A stretch of DNA of 63,489 nucleotides. Origin: JAGVSZ01 sp019137045. Its GTDB lineage: Bacteria > Pseudomonadota > Gammaproteobacteria > Burkholderiales > SG8-39. The notes beneath the pieces were generated by a model. That model was given only the letters and a program-made list of their open reading frames with translations, had not been told where the DNA came from and ran no database searches. The DNA lies in NCBI GenBank assembly GCA_046347635.1, contig JAXMFT010000017.1, positions 1-63,489 of the forward strand. The letters run 5' to 3'. Below are positions 34,999 through 43,104 of this stretch, piece after piece (within the stretch, counting starts at the first letter, position 1; each line of letters starts with the position of its first letter). The position numbers and the translations under genes are program-made.

Positions 34999-35862
34999 AT
35001 GTCGTCTGCGGTCAAGCTGGTCTTCAACCTCTTCAAGCTGCGCATCGGCGTCGTGATCGCGCTCACCGCGGTGGCGGGCTACGCCGTCCAGCCGGGCGCC
35101 GGTCCCGAGGCCTGGCGGCTCGCGGTGCTGTTCCTCGCGGTGCTGGTCGCCTCGGCGGCGGCGGGCGCGTTCAACCAGTACTGGGAGCACGACCTCGACC
35201 GCCACATGCGGCGCACGCGCGCGCGCCCGTTCGTCACCGGGAAGCTCGCGCGCAGCCGCGCGTGGGTGGCGCTCATCGCGGCGCTCGCGGCCGGCGCCAC
35301 TGCCGCCGCCTGGGCGAGCACCAACGGCTGGGCGGCGGTCTACACGCTCGGCGGCGCGGTGGTGTACGCGATCGTCTACACCGTGTGGCTCAAGCGCCGC
35401 ACGTGGTGGAACATCGTGATCGGCGGGCTCGCCGGCAGCTTCGCGGTGCTGGCGGGCGCGGCCGCGGTCGCGCCCGGCCTCTCGGCCGAGGCGGTGCTGC
35501 TCGCCGTCATCCTGTTCCTCTGGACCCCGCCGCACTTCTGGAGCCTGGCGATCGCGTTCCAGGACGACTACCGCGCGGCCGGCGTGCCGATGCTGCCGGT
35601 GGTGAAGGGCGACGCGTACGCCGCGCGCGCGATCCTCGCGCACGCCGTGTTGCTGGTGGCGCTGTCGCTCGCGCTCGCCGCGCTCCGGCCGGGGTGGATC
35701 TACCTCGTCTTCGCGGCCGCCGGCGGCGCGCTCTTCGTGCGCGAGGCGCTGCGGCTCGTCGGCGCGCCGTCGCGGCAGACGGCGATGCGGTGCTTCCACG
35801 CTTCGCTCGCCCAGCTGTCGCTCCTGCTCGTCGGCGCCATGCTGGACGCGGCGCTGGTCTAG
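34999..35862 (+). CDS. cyoE: Protoheme IX farnesyltransferase (heme O synthase)
   Basis: A 287-residue UbiA-superfamily prenyltransferase that adds farnesyl to heme B. The first Asp-rich region is NQYWEHDLDRHMRRTRARP (about 59-77) and the second is in the WTPPHFWSLAI-DDYRAAG region (about 175-195). About nine transmembrane helices. Start ATG 34999 follows GGGAGCGAATC. With CtaA nearby the locus encodes both steps to heme A, or only heme O may be used by the NOR-like enzyme. Confidence 0.85.
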   Translation: MSSAVKLVFNLFKLRIGVVIALTAVAGYAVQPGAGPEAWRLAVLFLAVLVASAAAGAFNQYWEHDLDRHMRRTRARPFVTGKLARSRAWVALIAALAAGATAAAWASTNGWAAVYTLGGAVVYAIVYTVWLKRRTWWNIVIGGLAGSFAVLAGAAAVAPGLSAEAVLLAVILFLWTPPHFWSLAIAFQDDYRAAGVPMLPVVKGDAYAARAILAHAVLLVALSLALAALRPGWIYLVFAAAGGALFVREALRLVGAPSRQTAMRCFHASLAQLSLLLVGAMLDAALV

Positions 35863-35888
35863 CGACCACCCAAGCGGGGCGTCCGCCC

Positions 35889-36677
35889 GTGATCGTGCTG
35901 CGCGCCGTTCGGTTCCTCTGCCTCCTCGCCGCGGCCGGCGTCGCGGGGGCGGCCGCGGCCCAGCAGCCCGACGCCGAGAAGGCCTACCGCGCCAGCCAGG
36001 ACGCCATCGGCCGCCCGCTGCCCGACATCGTCCTGCGCGACCGGCTCGACCGGCCGGTGCGGCTCGCCGACTACCGCGGCCGGCCGCTGGTGGTGAGCTT
36101 CGTGTACACCGGCTGCTTCCAGGCGTGCCCGGTCGCCACGCAGGCGCTCGCCAAGGCCGTGCGCCAGGCGCGCGCGGCGCTCGGCGAGGAGGCGTTCCAG
36201 GTGGTCAGCATCGGCTTCAACCAGCCGTTCGACTCGCCGGAGGCGATGGCGGCGTTCGCCCGCCAGAACCGCGTGGCCGATCCGCGCTGGGAATTCCTGA
36301 GCCCCGACCGCAAGGACGTCGCCGCGCTCACCGCGGCGTTCGGCTTCAGCTTCGAGGCGACGCCGAAGGGCTTCGACCACATCACGCAGGCGACCATCGT
36401 CGACCCGTCCGGCGTCATCTACCGCCAGGTCTACGGCGAGACCTTCGACTTGCCGCTCTTCGTCGGGCCGCTCAAGGCGCTGCGCTCGGGCCAGGCCGCG
36501 GAGGCGGTCACGCTCGAGAACGTCTGGGAGAAGGTGAAGCTCTACTGCACGGTGTACGACCCGAACACCGGCGGCTACCGCGTCAACTACTCGCTCTTCT
36601 TCGAGCTCTTCGCCGGCCTGACGACCTTCGCCGGGCTGGGCTGGTTCGTCTACAAGTCGCGCCGGCCGGCCGCATAG
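35889..36677 (+). CDS. SCO/SenC-family copper chaperone
   Basis: A 262-residue exported thioredoxin-fold protein. A signal segment covers residues 4-24. The copper motif is YTGCFQACPV (C76, C80), and the distal His is in GFDHITQATIV. A C-terminal transmembrane helix ends in WFVYKSRR. GTG start at 35889, 27 bases after cyoE. It should load CuA of the NorS-like subunit. It is clearly distinct from the SCO encoded at 16718, so each heme-copper locus carries its own chaperone. Confidence 0.85.
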   Translation: MIVLRAVRFLCLLAAAGVAGAAAAQQPDAEKAYRASQDAIGRPLPDIVLRDRLDRPVRLADYRGRPLVVSFVYTGCFQACPVATQALAKAVRQARAALGEEAFQVVSIGFNQPFDSPEAMAAFARQNRVADPRWEFLSPDRKDVAALTAAFGFSFEATPKGFDHITQATIVDPSGVIYRQVYGETFDLPLFVGPLKALRSGQAAEAVTLENVWEKVKLYCTVYDPNTGGYRVNYSLFFELFAGLTTFAGLGWFVYKSRRPAA

Positions 36678-36787
36678 CCCGGACGCGGCCGGTGCCGCAG
36701 GCATCGGTGGCGCCGGATTCGGGGTCCACGCAGGAGCGCCGCGCCGCCGTCCTCGCGCAGCGCGGATGGCTCGCGGCGACCGCCCCT

Positions 36788-36829
36788 TTGAGCCACATCA
36801 AAGTCCCCCAGGAGGGCTGTAACGATCAT
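36788..36829 (+). promoter_or_regulatory. Fnr/Dnr-type site and -10 upstream of the gNOR-like operon
   Basis: TTGAG-CCAC-ATCAA at 36788-36801 matches the TTGAT-N4-ATCAA consensus at nine of ten positions. A possible -10 (GATCAT, 36824-36829) sits 29.5 bases from the centre, giving a start of transcription near 36836. That lies inside the gene if ATG 36828 is used but just ahead of the second ATG at 36858, so the site may indicate the true start or a repressing role. Confidence 0.65.
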
Positions 36830-38471
36830 GGGGTCGGGGCCCCCGCCCCGCACCCGCATGGACGCCTCGATCCCGCTCCGACCCGCGCTCGGCGCCCCGG
36901 CCGCCGGCGGCGGCGCGCGCAACCCGGCCGCGCGCGCGCTGCGCGCGCTGGAGCGGGCGTTCGACTTTCCGTTCGGCCCGGCTGCCAATCCGCTGCGCCA
37001 GCTCGGGGCGGCCGCCTTCTGGTTCTTCTGGATCGTGGTGGTGAGCGGGGTCTACCTCTACATTTTCTTCGACACCAGCGTGTCGGGCGCCTACCGGTCG
37101 GTCGAGTCGCTGACGCGCGACCAGTGGTACGCCGGCGGCGTGATGCGCAGCCTCCACCGCTACGCCTCCGATGCGTTTCTCGTGGTCACCGTGCTGCACC
37201 TCCTGCGCGAGCTCGCCTACGGGCGGTTTCGCGGCTTCCGCTGGTTCTCGTGGGTGAGCGGCGTGCCGACGCTCGTGTTCATGCTCGCCTCCGGCATCGT
37301 CGGCTACTGGCTGGTGTGGGACGCGGTCGCGCAGTTCGTCGGCGTGGGGGTCACCGAGTGGGTCGGGTGGCTGCCGGGCTTCGGACCCGAGCTCGTGCGC
37401 AATTTCATCGCTGCGGAGGCGATGACCGACCGTTTCTTCTCGCTGCTCGTCTTCATTCACCTCGGCGTGCCGCTGTTCCTGCTCGCCGCGATGTGGATCC
37501 ACATCCAGCGCATCTCGCGGCCGCGCACCCAGCCGGCGGGCGCGCTCGCCTGGGGCAGCCTGGCCGCGCTCGTCGCGCTGTCGCTCGCCCGGCCCGCCCT
37601 GTCGGACGCCCCGGCCGACCTCGCCCGGGTGCCGGCCGCGGTCGCGCTCGACTGGTTCTATCTCTTTCCGCTGCCGGCGATGTACGCCGCCTCGGCCGCG
37701 ACGGTCTGGAGCGCGCTCGGCGCCGCGCTCGCGCTGCTCTGCGCGCTGCCCTGGCTCGCGCGTGCGCCGCGCGCGCCGGTGGCGCAGGTGAGCGCGGCGA
37801 ACTGCAACGGCTGCGCGCGCTGCTTCGCCGACTGCCCGTACGCCGCGGTGGTGATGCGCGCGCACCCCGACGGCCGCCCCGGCAAGCGGATCGCGGTGGT
37901 GCTCGACGACCTGTGCGCGAGCTGCGGCATCTGCGCGGGGGCGTGCCCGTCCTCGACGCCGTTCCGCTCCGGGGAGGCGCTGGTCACCGGGATCGACATG
38001 CCGCAGCTGCCGGTGGAGGCGATGCGCGCGCGTCTCGAGCGCGCGCTCGCCGACGGCAAGACGCTGATCGTGTTCGGCTGCGAGTCGGGCGCCGGGCTCG
38101 ACGCGCTGCGCGGACCCGACGTCGCCGCGTGGCGTTTCCCCTGCGTGGCGCAGGTGCCGCCCTCGTTCGTCGACTACGCCCTGCGCGCCGGCGCGCACGG
38201 GGTGCTGGTCGCGCGCTGCCCGGAGCACGACTGCGAGTTCCGCCTCGGCAGCCGCTGGGCGGCGGCGCGGCTCGCCGGGACGCGCGAGCCGCACCTGCGC
38301 GCGAGCGTGCCGCGCGCGCGCGTGCGTATCATCGAGGCCGCGGCGGAGGACGCCGCCGCGCTCGCGCACGCCGCGGCCGGCTTCCGCGCGGAGCTGGCGC
38401 GGCTCGGCCCGGCGGCCCCGCGCGGCCGGGTGAAACGGCGCGCAAGCGCGAGCGAAGAGGTGAGTCGATGA
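36828..38471 (+). CDS. Cytochrome b / 2x[4Fe-4S] ferredoxin / MvhD-like fusion
   Basis: A 547-residue membrane iron-sulfur protein. Residues about 35-320 are cytochrome b6-like (SLHRYASDAFLV, VLHLLREL, LVFIHLG). About 325-385 are two ferredoxin clusters: CNGCARCFADCP and CASCGICAGACP. About 410-500 resemble the MvhD/FlpD iron-sulfur domain: VFGCESGAG, FPCVAQVPPSFV, GVLVARCPEHDCEFRLG. This order is unusual and suggests a quinol-linked or low-potential electron donor to the NOR-like subunit encoded two genes later. ATG 36828 has AGGAGGG; ATG 36858 is the alternative. The stop overlaps the next ATG. Confidence 0.8.
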   Translation: MGSGPPPRTRMDASIPLRPALGAPAAGGGARNPAARALRALERAFDFPFGPAANPLRQLGAAAFWFFWIVVVSGVYLYIFFDTSVSGAYRSVESLTRDQWYAGGVMRSLHRYASDAFLVVTVLHLLRELAYGRFRGFRWFSWVSGVPTLVFMLASGIVGYWLVWDAVAQFVGVGVTEWVGWLPGFGPELVRNFIAAEAMTDRFFSLLVFIHLGVPLFLLAAMWIHIQRISRPRTQPAGALAWGSLAALVALSLARPALSDAPADLARVPAAVALDWFYLFPLPAMYAASAATVWSALGAALALLCALPWLARAPRAPVAQVSAANCNGCARCFADCPYAAVVMRAHPDGRPGKRIAVVLDDLCASCGICAGACPSSTPFRSGEALVTGIDMPQLPVEAMRARLERALADGKTLIVFGCESGAGLDALRGPDVAAWRFPCVAQVPPSFVDYALRAGAHGVLVARCPEHDCEFRLGSRWAAARLAGTREPHLRASVPRARVRIIEAAAEDAAALAHAAAGFRAELARLGPAAPRGRVKRRASASEEVSR

Positions 38472-38971
38472 ACAACGTGGTCAAGTACGGTCTCCAGGCG
38501 CTCGCCTACGCGGCGTTCGCGGTCGTCATCGGGTACTTCTCGACCTTCCCGCGCTACCAGCACCTCGCGCCCGACGAGGCGCTGCTGCGGCTCTCGTTCA
38601 AGCACCCGGGCAAGCCGGTGGGCGAGTGTCGCGAGCGCACGGCCGAGGAGCTCGCCAAGCTGCCGCCGCACCTGCGCAACAAGATCGAGTGCCCGCGCGA
38701 GCGCTCGCCGGTGCGCGCGGTGGTGGAGCTCGATGGCAAGCCGCTCTACGACGAGGTCTTCCGCCCGGCCGGCCTGAAGCGCGACGGCGCCGCGGCGGGC
38801 TACCGGCGCCTCGCGATCCCCGCCGGGCGGCACACGCTGACGGTGGGCTTCAACGACGACGTGCGGGCGAAAGGCTTCACCTACGAGCGTTCCGCCACGG
38901 TGGACGTCAAGCCCGGCCAGGTCGTGCTGATCGACCTGGTCAGCGACAAGGGCGGGGTGGTGATCCGGTGA
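38468..38971 (+). CDS. Membrane-anchored periplasmic protein of the gNOR-like operon
   Basis: A 167-residue protein with one N-terminal transmembrane helix (about 9-25, LQALAYAAFAVVIGYFS) and a soluble beta-rich domain containing two cysteines and AGRHTLTVGFNDDV. No known family identified. Start overlaps the preceding stop (ATGA), and its own stop overlaps the GTG of the catalytic subunit, so it is probably an accessory subunit or assembly factor. Confidence 0.7.
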   Translation: MNNVVKYGLQALAYAAFAVVIGYFSTFPRYQHLAPDEALLRLSFKHPGKPVGECRERTAEELAKLPPHLRNKIECPRERSPVRAVVELDGKPLYDEVFRPAGLKRDGAAAGYRRLAIPAGRHTLTVGFNDDVRAKGFTYERSATVDVKPGQVVLIDLVSDKGGVVIR

Positions 38972-40398
38972 GACGCACGGCCAGCCTCGGCGGCGCCTCG
39001 CGCGCGGGGACGCAGTCGCTCCTGCGCGCGCTCGACGCGGTGCGCGCCGACTACGCGCTGCCGGTGCCGGCGGACGAGACGCGGCGCGCGATCGCGCTCG
39101 GCTGGCTCGGCCTCGCGCTCGCGGCGATCATCGCCGCCGGCGTGTTCTCGGTGCTGCTGGTCGCCGCGCGCACGCCGTTCCTCGCGCCGCTCTTTCCGGT
39201 CGCCGACTTCTTCCACGTCGCGCTGGTGGTGCACGTGGACCTCTCGGTCCTGGTCTGGTTCGTCGCCTGCGCGGGACTCGTCTGGACGCTGAATGGCGCC
39301 GCGCGCTTCGCCGGGCTCGGCTGGTTCGCGCTGGCGGCGGCCGCGGTGGGCACGCTGCTGATGTGCGCCGCGCCCTTCGTGGGGCGCGGGGCGCCGATCA
39401 TGGCCAACTACATCCCGGTGCTCGACGACCCGGTGTTCGTCGCCGGGCTCGTGGTGTTCGGGTTCGGGTTCGGGGCGCTCACGCTGCGCGCGCTGGCCGC
39501 CCCGGGCGCGGTGAGCTTCGCGCTCGAGGGCGCCGACGCGCAGCGCTTCGGCCTCAATGCCGCCGCGGTCTCCGGCGCGGTCGCGCTGGGGGCGTTCGTG
39601 TGGTCGTGGCTCGCGGTGCCGGCCGAGCTGGGCGGCAAGACCTACTACGAGCTCGTGTGGTGGGGCGGCGGCCACGTGCTGCAGTTCACCTGGACGCTGC
39701 TCATGCTCGTGGCGTGGCTCTGGCTGGCGACGCTGTGCGGCGCGCGCGTGCCGCTCGGGCCGCGCGTCGCGACGCTCGTGTTCGCGATCGGGCTCGCGTC
39801 GGTGTTCGCGACGCCGGTGATCTACCTCGCGTGGGACGTCACCTCGAGCCAGCACCGCCAGCTGCTCACCTGGCTGATGCGCTTCGGCGGCGGGCTCGCG
39901 ATCCTGCCGGTGGCGATCGCGCTCGTGCTCGCGCTCGCGCGCGCGCCGCGCGCGGCCGGCGCGGCGCGGCCGCTGCGGGCGGCGCTCATCGCGTCGATGA
40001 CGCTCTTCGCCGTCGGCGGCGGCATCGGCTTCCTGATCCAGGGCAGCGACGTGCGCATTCCGGCGCACTACCACGGCTCGATCGTGGGCGTGACGCTCGC
40101 GCTCATGGGGCTCGCCTACGCGCTCGCGCCGCGCCTCGGGCTGGGCACGCCGTCGGAGCGGCTCGCCACCTTGCAGCCGCTCCTGTACGGCGGCGGCCAG
40201 CTCCTGCACATCGTCGGGCTCGTGTGGTCGGGCGGCTACGGCGTGCAGCGGAAGGTGGCCGGCGCCTCCCAGGTCCTGCGCAGCACGCAGGAGGTGATCG
40301 GGATGGGCGTGATGGGCCTCGGCGGGCTGATCGCGATCGCGGGCGGCATCCTCTTCGTCGTCGTGATGCTGAAGGCGTGCGCGGATCGGCCGCGATGA
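38968..40398 (+). CDS. Divergent heme-copper subunit I (gNOR-like)
   Basis: A 476-residue polytopic protein with about 12 helices. Ligand candidates: low-spin His89 (VVHVDLS), His236 (GGGHVLQF), a single His296 (SSQHRQLL) instead of the usual His-His, and His367/His369 (IPAHYHGS). Four residues after His236 is Phe240, not Tyr. The missing tyrosine, the Gln-His pair and the WWGGGH motif fit the gNOR type of predicted NO reductases; exact subfamily is inference. No CuA subunit is encoded in the operon, so electrons may come from the cytochrome b-ferredoxin protein. Confidence 0.8.
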   Translation: MRRTASLGGASRAGTQSLLRALDAVRADYALPVPADETRRAIALGWLGLALAAIIAAGVFSVLLVAARTPFLAPLFPVADFFHVALVVHVDLSVLVWFVACAGLVWTLNGAARFAGLGWFALAAAAVGTLLMCAAPFVGRGAPIMANYIPVLDDPVFVAGLVVFGFGFGALTLRALAAPGAVSFALEGADAQRFGLNAAAVSGAVALGAFVWSWLAVPAELGGKTYYELVWWGGGHVLQFTWTLLMLVAWLWLATLCGARVPLGPRVATLVFAIGLASVFATPVIYLAWDVTSSQHRQLLTWLMRFGGGLAILPVAIALVLALARAPRAAGAARPLRAALIASMTLFAVGGGIGFLIQGSDVRIPAHYHGSIVGVTLALMGLAYALAPRLGLGTPSERLATLQPLLYGGGQLLHIVGLVWSGGYGVQRKVAGASQVLRSTQEVIGMGVMGLGGLIAIAGGILFVVVMLKACADRPR

Positions 40399-40985
40399 GC
40401 GCGACGACGGCGCCCGTTGCCGCGGGCGGCGGCCGCCTGCGCGGCGCGGCGCGGCTCACGTTCGCGCTGCTGGTCGTCGTCACGCTCGCGAGCGCGTTCC
40501 TGCGCCTCGCCGAGCCGGCGGGCGTCACCGGGCTCGCGATCGACGTCGCGCGCGGCGCGCATCGCGTGTCGGCGAGCGTTGCGCTCGTGCTCGCGGTCGG
40601 CGTGGCGATCTTCGGCTGGGAACGCTTCCGGCCGCTCGGGCCGTCCCGCGGGGTCGCGGCAGCGCTGGTCGCGCTCGGGGTCGCGCTCGCGTTCCTCGGG
40701 CGCTTCACGCCCTCGACGCACGCGTTCGTTGCGCTCGGGAATCCGCTGGGCGGGCTGGCGATGGTGGCGCTGGCGTGGTGGCTCTGCCTCGCCGTGGCGC
40801 CGCTGCCGAGCCGGGGGCGGGGCGGCCCCGCGCTCGGCTGGGCGCGCGTCGGCGCAGCGCTCGCCGCCGTCGCCGCGATCGTCCTGTGGCCGCCGTCGCT
40901 CGTCGTCGGGCTGGCCGTACAGATCGCCGCGACCGTGGTGCTCGCGGTGGGCGTCGGGGTGATCCACCGGAACGCGGCGCGATGA
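40395..40985 (+). CDS. CtaA-like membrane protein
   Basis: A 196-residue protein with about five transmembrane helices. FLRLAEPAG, GAHRVSASVAL and STHAFVALGNPLGG recall a half-length heme A synthase, with histidines at the equivalent places. It overlaps the previous stop and the next start. Possible role: heme modification or heme insertion for the gNOR-like enzyme. It is half the length of the ctaA product. Confidence 0.65.
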   Translation: MSATTAPVAAGGGRLRGAARLTFALLVVVTLASAFLRLAEPAGVTGLAIDVARGAHRVSASVALVLAVGVAIFGWERFRPLGPSRGVAAALVALGVALAFLGRFTPSTHAFVALGNPLGGLAMVALAWWLCLAVAPLPSRGRGGPALGWARVGAALAAVAAIVLWPPSLVVGLAVQIAATVVLAVGVGVIHRNAAR

Positions 40986-41218
40986 CGGTCGTCATCGATG
41001 CGCGCGACCTCGAGCCGCCCGAGCCGTTCGAGCGCGTGATGGAGGCGCTGTGCGAGCTGAAGCCGGGCGACGACGTGCTGCTGATCCTCACGCGCGAGCC
41101 GTTCCCGCTCTACGGCGTGCTGGAGCGCAACGGCTACGCCTGGACGACGGAAATGTTCGACGACGGCCGGTTCGAGATCCGGATCTGGGACAAGGCGAAG
41201 CCGCCGGCGCGCGCCTGA
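40982..41218 (+). CDS. DUF2249-domain protein
   Basis: A 78-residue soluble protein (TVVIDARDLEPPEPFERVME, DVLLILTREPFPLYG, FEIRIWDK). DUF2249 proteins are often found beside denitrification and NO-response genes, sometimes fused to hemerythrin domains. Last gene of the five-gene overlapping operon. Biochemical role unknown. Confidence 0.8.
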   Translation: MTVVIDARDLEPPEPFERVMEALCELKPGDDVLLILTREPFPLYGVLERNGYAWTTEMFDDGRFEIRIWDKAKPPARA

Positions 41219-41237
41219 GCCGCGCGGCCGGGCCTTC

Positions 41238-42388
41238 CTACCCGCGCGCCGGCAGCCGGCGCGCGACGAGCATCCCGAGCACGTTGATCCCCGCGGCGAT
41301 CCACACCGCCGACGCATAGCTGCCCGTGCGGTCGAAGAGCGCGCCCGCGAGCACCGGCAGGCTGATCGCCGCCGTGCACCAGGCGATGTAGAGGCGGCTC
41401 GCGACGAGGCCGAACTGGTTCTTGTGCCAGTACTGCCCGATCGCGCCGGCGGCGAGGCCCGACACGATCCCGTACCCGATCCCGATCAGCGCGAGCGCGA
41501 CGGCCGCGATCGCCGGCGAGGGCACCAGGCTCAGCGCGACGGCGCCTGCGAGCGAGCAGGCGTGCGCGCCGATGCCGACCCGCGCCGCCGCGAAGTGGTC
41601 CACGAGCCATCCCCGCCGATGCGGGCGGCGCCGACCGCGCCGGTGATGAAGGTCGTCGCGCCCACCGCGAGCGCGGCGCCGCCGCCGTAGGCCTGCACCA
41701 TGGCGGCGGCCTGGCTGAGCACCATCAGGCCCGCCGCCGCGGCGAGGAAGAACACGGTGGTCAGCAGGTAGAACGTTCCTCCCAGGCGCTCGTGCCCGCC
41801 CGCGGCCCCATCGTCGTGCATGCGGATCGCGGCGGCGCGCAGGAGGGCGGCCGCGACGGCGCAGCCGAGCAGCACGACGACGCCGAGGCCGGCGAGCGTG
41901 GGCCGCACGCCGAAAGCCTGGATCGACCAGCCGAAGGCGGGCGCGCCGAGCATGGCGCCGAGCGGGTAGAGGCTCACGACGTAGCCGTTCGCGAGCCCGC
42001 GCCGCCCGACGACGGTCTGGTTCACCGCCTGTTGCGACACGATGAAGAGCACGCCCGCGCCCGGCCCGAACAGCACGCCGTAGCCGAGCGCGAACTGCGC
42101 GAAGCTCGCCGCCGAGGCGGCGAGCCACAGCCCGGCGCCGCTCGCGGCGCCGCACGCGAGCGCGAGCGGAACCGGCGCGAGCCGGCGGTAGAGCCGCGGC
42201 GCGAAGTTCATGCCGACGGTGAGGGTGACGGTGGCGAGGCCGAAGACGAAGCTCATCTCCGCCCGGGTGGCGCCGAGCAGCGCCTCCATCGGCTTCAGGA
42301 ACACGCTGAAGGCGTAGATCGTGCCGAACGGCAGGTTGACCGCCGTCGCCGCGGCCAGCGCCGCGGCGCTGCGTCGCCCGGGAGTCAA
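41238..42388 (-). pseudogene. MFS transporter gene with a frameshift
   Basis: The full frame would encode about 382 residues of a 12-helix major facilitator. The first 270 residues (NLPFGTIYAFSVFLKPMEAL, GLANGYVVSLYPLGAM) read in one frame. The last 120 (GWLVDHFAAARVGIG, YHIVSGL-like, ALFDRTGSYASAVW) continue in another. The switch lies at a run of four G (minus strand) at 41611-41614: one missing base restores IGGGWLVD. Either a sequencing error or a disabling mutation. TTG start, 15 bases after the Crp/Fnr gene; likely the last gene of that operon. Confidence 0.8.
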
Positions 42389-42403
42389 GCGCGCGCCCGG
42401 CCG

Positions 42404-43093
42404 CTAGGTGGAGTGGCCGCGCAGCCGCTCCACGTCGAGGATGTGGACGGTGCGCCCGCGCACCTTGATGAGACCGGCGGTGGTGAGGTCGTGCAGGATG
42501 CGCGAGAAGTGCTCCTGCGTGAGGTTGAGGCGCGAGGCGACCACGCCCTTTGTCGTGGGCAGCGTGATGTCGCACGCGCCGCTCGCCGGCACGCCGTCCG
42601 CGCCGGTCGAGAGCAGGTACCCGATCACGCGCTCGGTGCCCGAGCGCATCGAGTACGCCTCCAGGTCGCCGACGAGGTGGTGCAGCCGCCGCGACAGGCC
42701 GGCGATCATGCGCGCGGCGAAGTCCGGGTCGCGCTTGATCTCTTCGAACACCGCCTCGCGCTCGACGAAGAGCAGCAGCGAGTCGGCGAGCGCCTGCGCG
42801 GTGACCACGTGCGGCCGCTTCATGAACATCACCGCCTCGCCGAAGCTCTGGCCCGGGCCGAGGATCTCGACCACTTTCTCGTCGCCGCCGGCGGAGACGA
42901 ACGCGAGCTTCACCTGGCCGTACACGATCGCGTGGAAGCCGCTCACCGGGGCGCCGCGGTGGAACAGGATCTCGCCGCGCTCGGCGCGCACCTGGCGGGT
43001 GTGCGCGGCCATGCGGTCGAGCTGCTCGGGGGCGAGCTCGCGGAAAAGGGGGAGATTGGCGAGAAAGGCGCGCGGTGAGAGCGTGGTCGCCAC
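42404..43093 (-). CDS. Crp/Fnr-family transcription regulator
   Basis: A 229-residue regulator with a cyclic-nucleotide-binding-fold sensor domain (ILFHRGAPVSGFHAIVYG, GPGQSFGEAVMF) and a winged-helix DNA-binding domain. The recognition helix is VVASRLNLTQEHFSRILHDL, with the E-x-x-S-R core of the Fnr/Dnr type that reads TTGAT-N4-ATCAA sites. No Fnr-like N-terminal cysteine cluster is visible, so a Dnr/NnrR-type NO sensor is more likely than an Fnr oxygen sensor. GTG start. It is encoded after SirB2 and hemerythrin-like genes and can explain the Fnr-type sites in the island. Confidence 0.85.
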   Translation of the reverse strand: MATTLSPRAFLANLPLFRELAPEQLDRMAAHTRQVRAERGEILFHRGAPVSGFHAIVYGQVKLAFVSAGGDEKVVEILGPGQSFGEAVMFMKRPHVVTAQALADSLLLFVEREAVFEEIKRDPDFAARMIAGLSRRLHHLVGDLEAYSMRSGTERVIGYLLSTGADGVPASGACDITLPTTKGVVASRLNLTQEHFSRILHDLTTAGLIKVRGRTVHILDVERLRGHST

Positions 43094-43104
43094 GACGGCT
43101 CCGG

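Noticed and set aside
34999..36677. Standard aa3 oxidase operon (ctaC-ctaD-ctaG-ctaE)
   Set aside because: There is no subunit III or ctaG gene, CuA subunit II has one helix, and subunit I has GHSSQQ.
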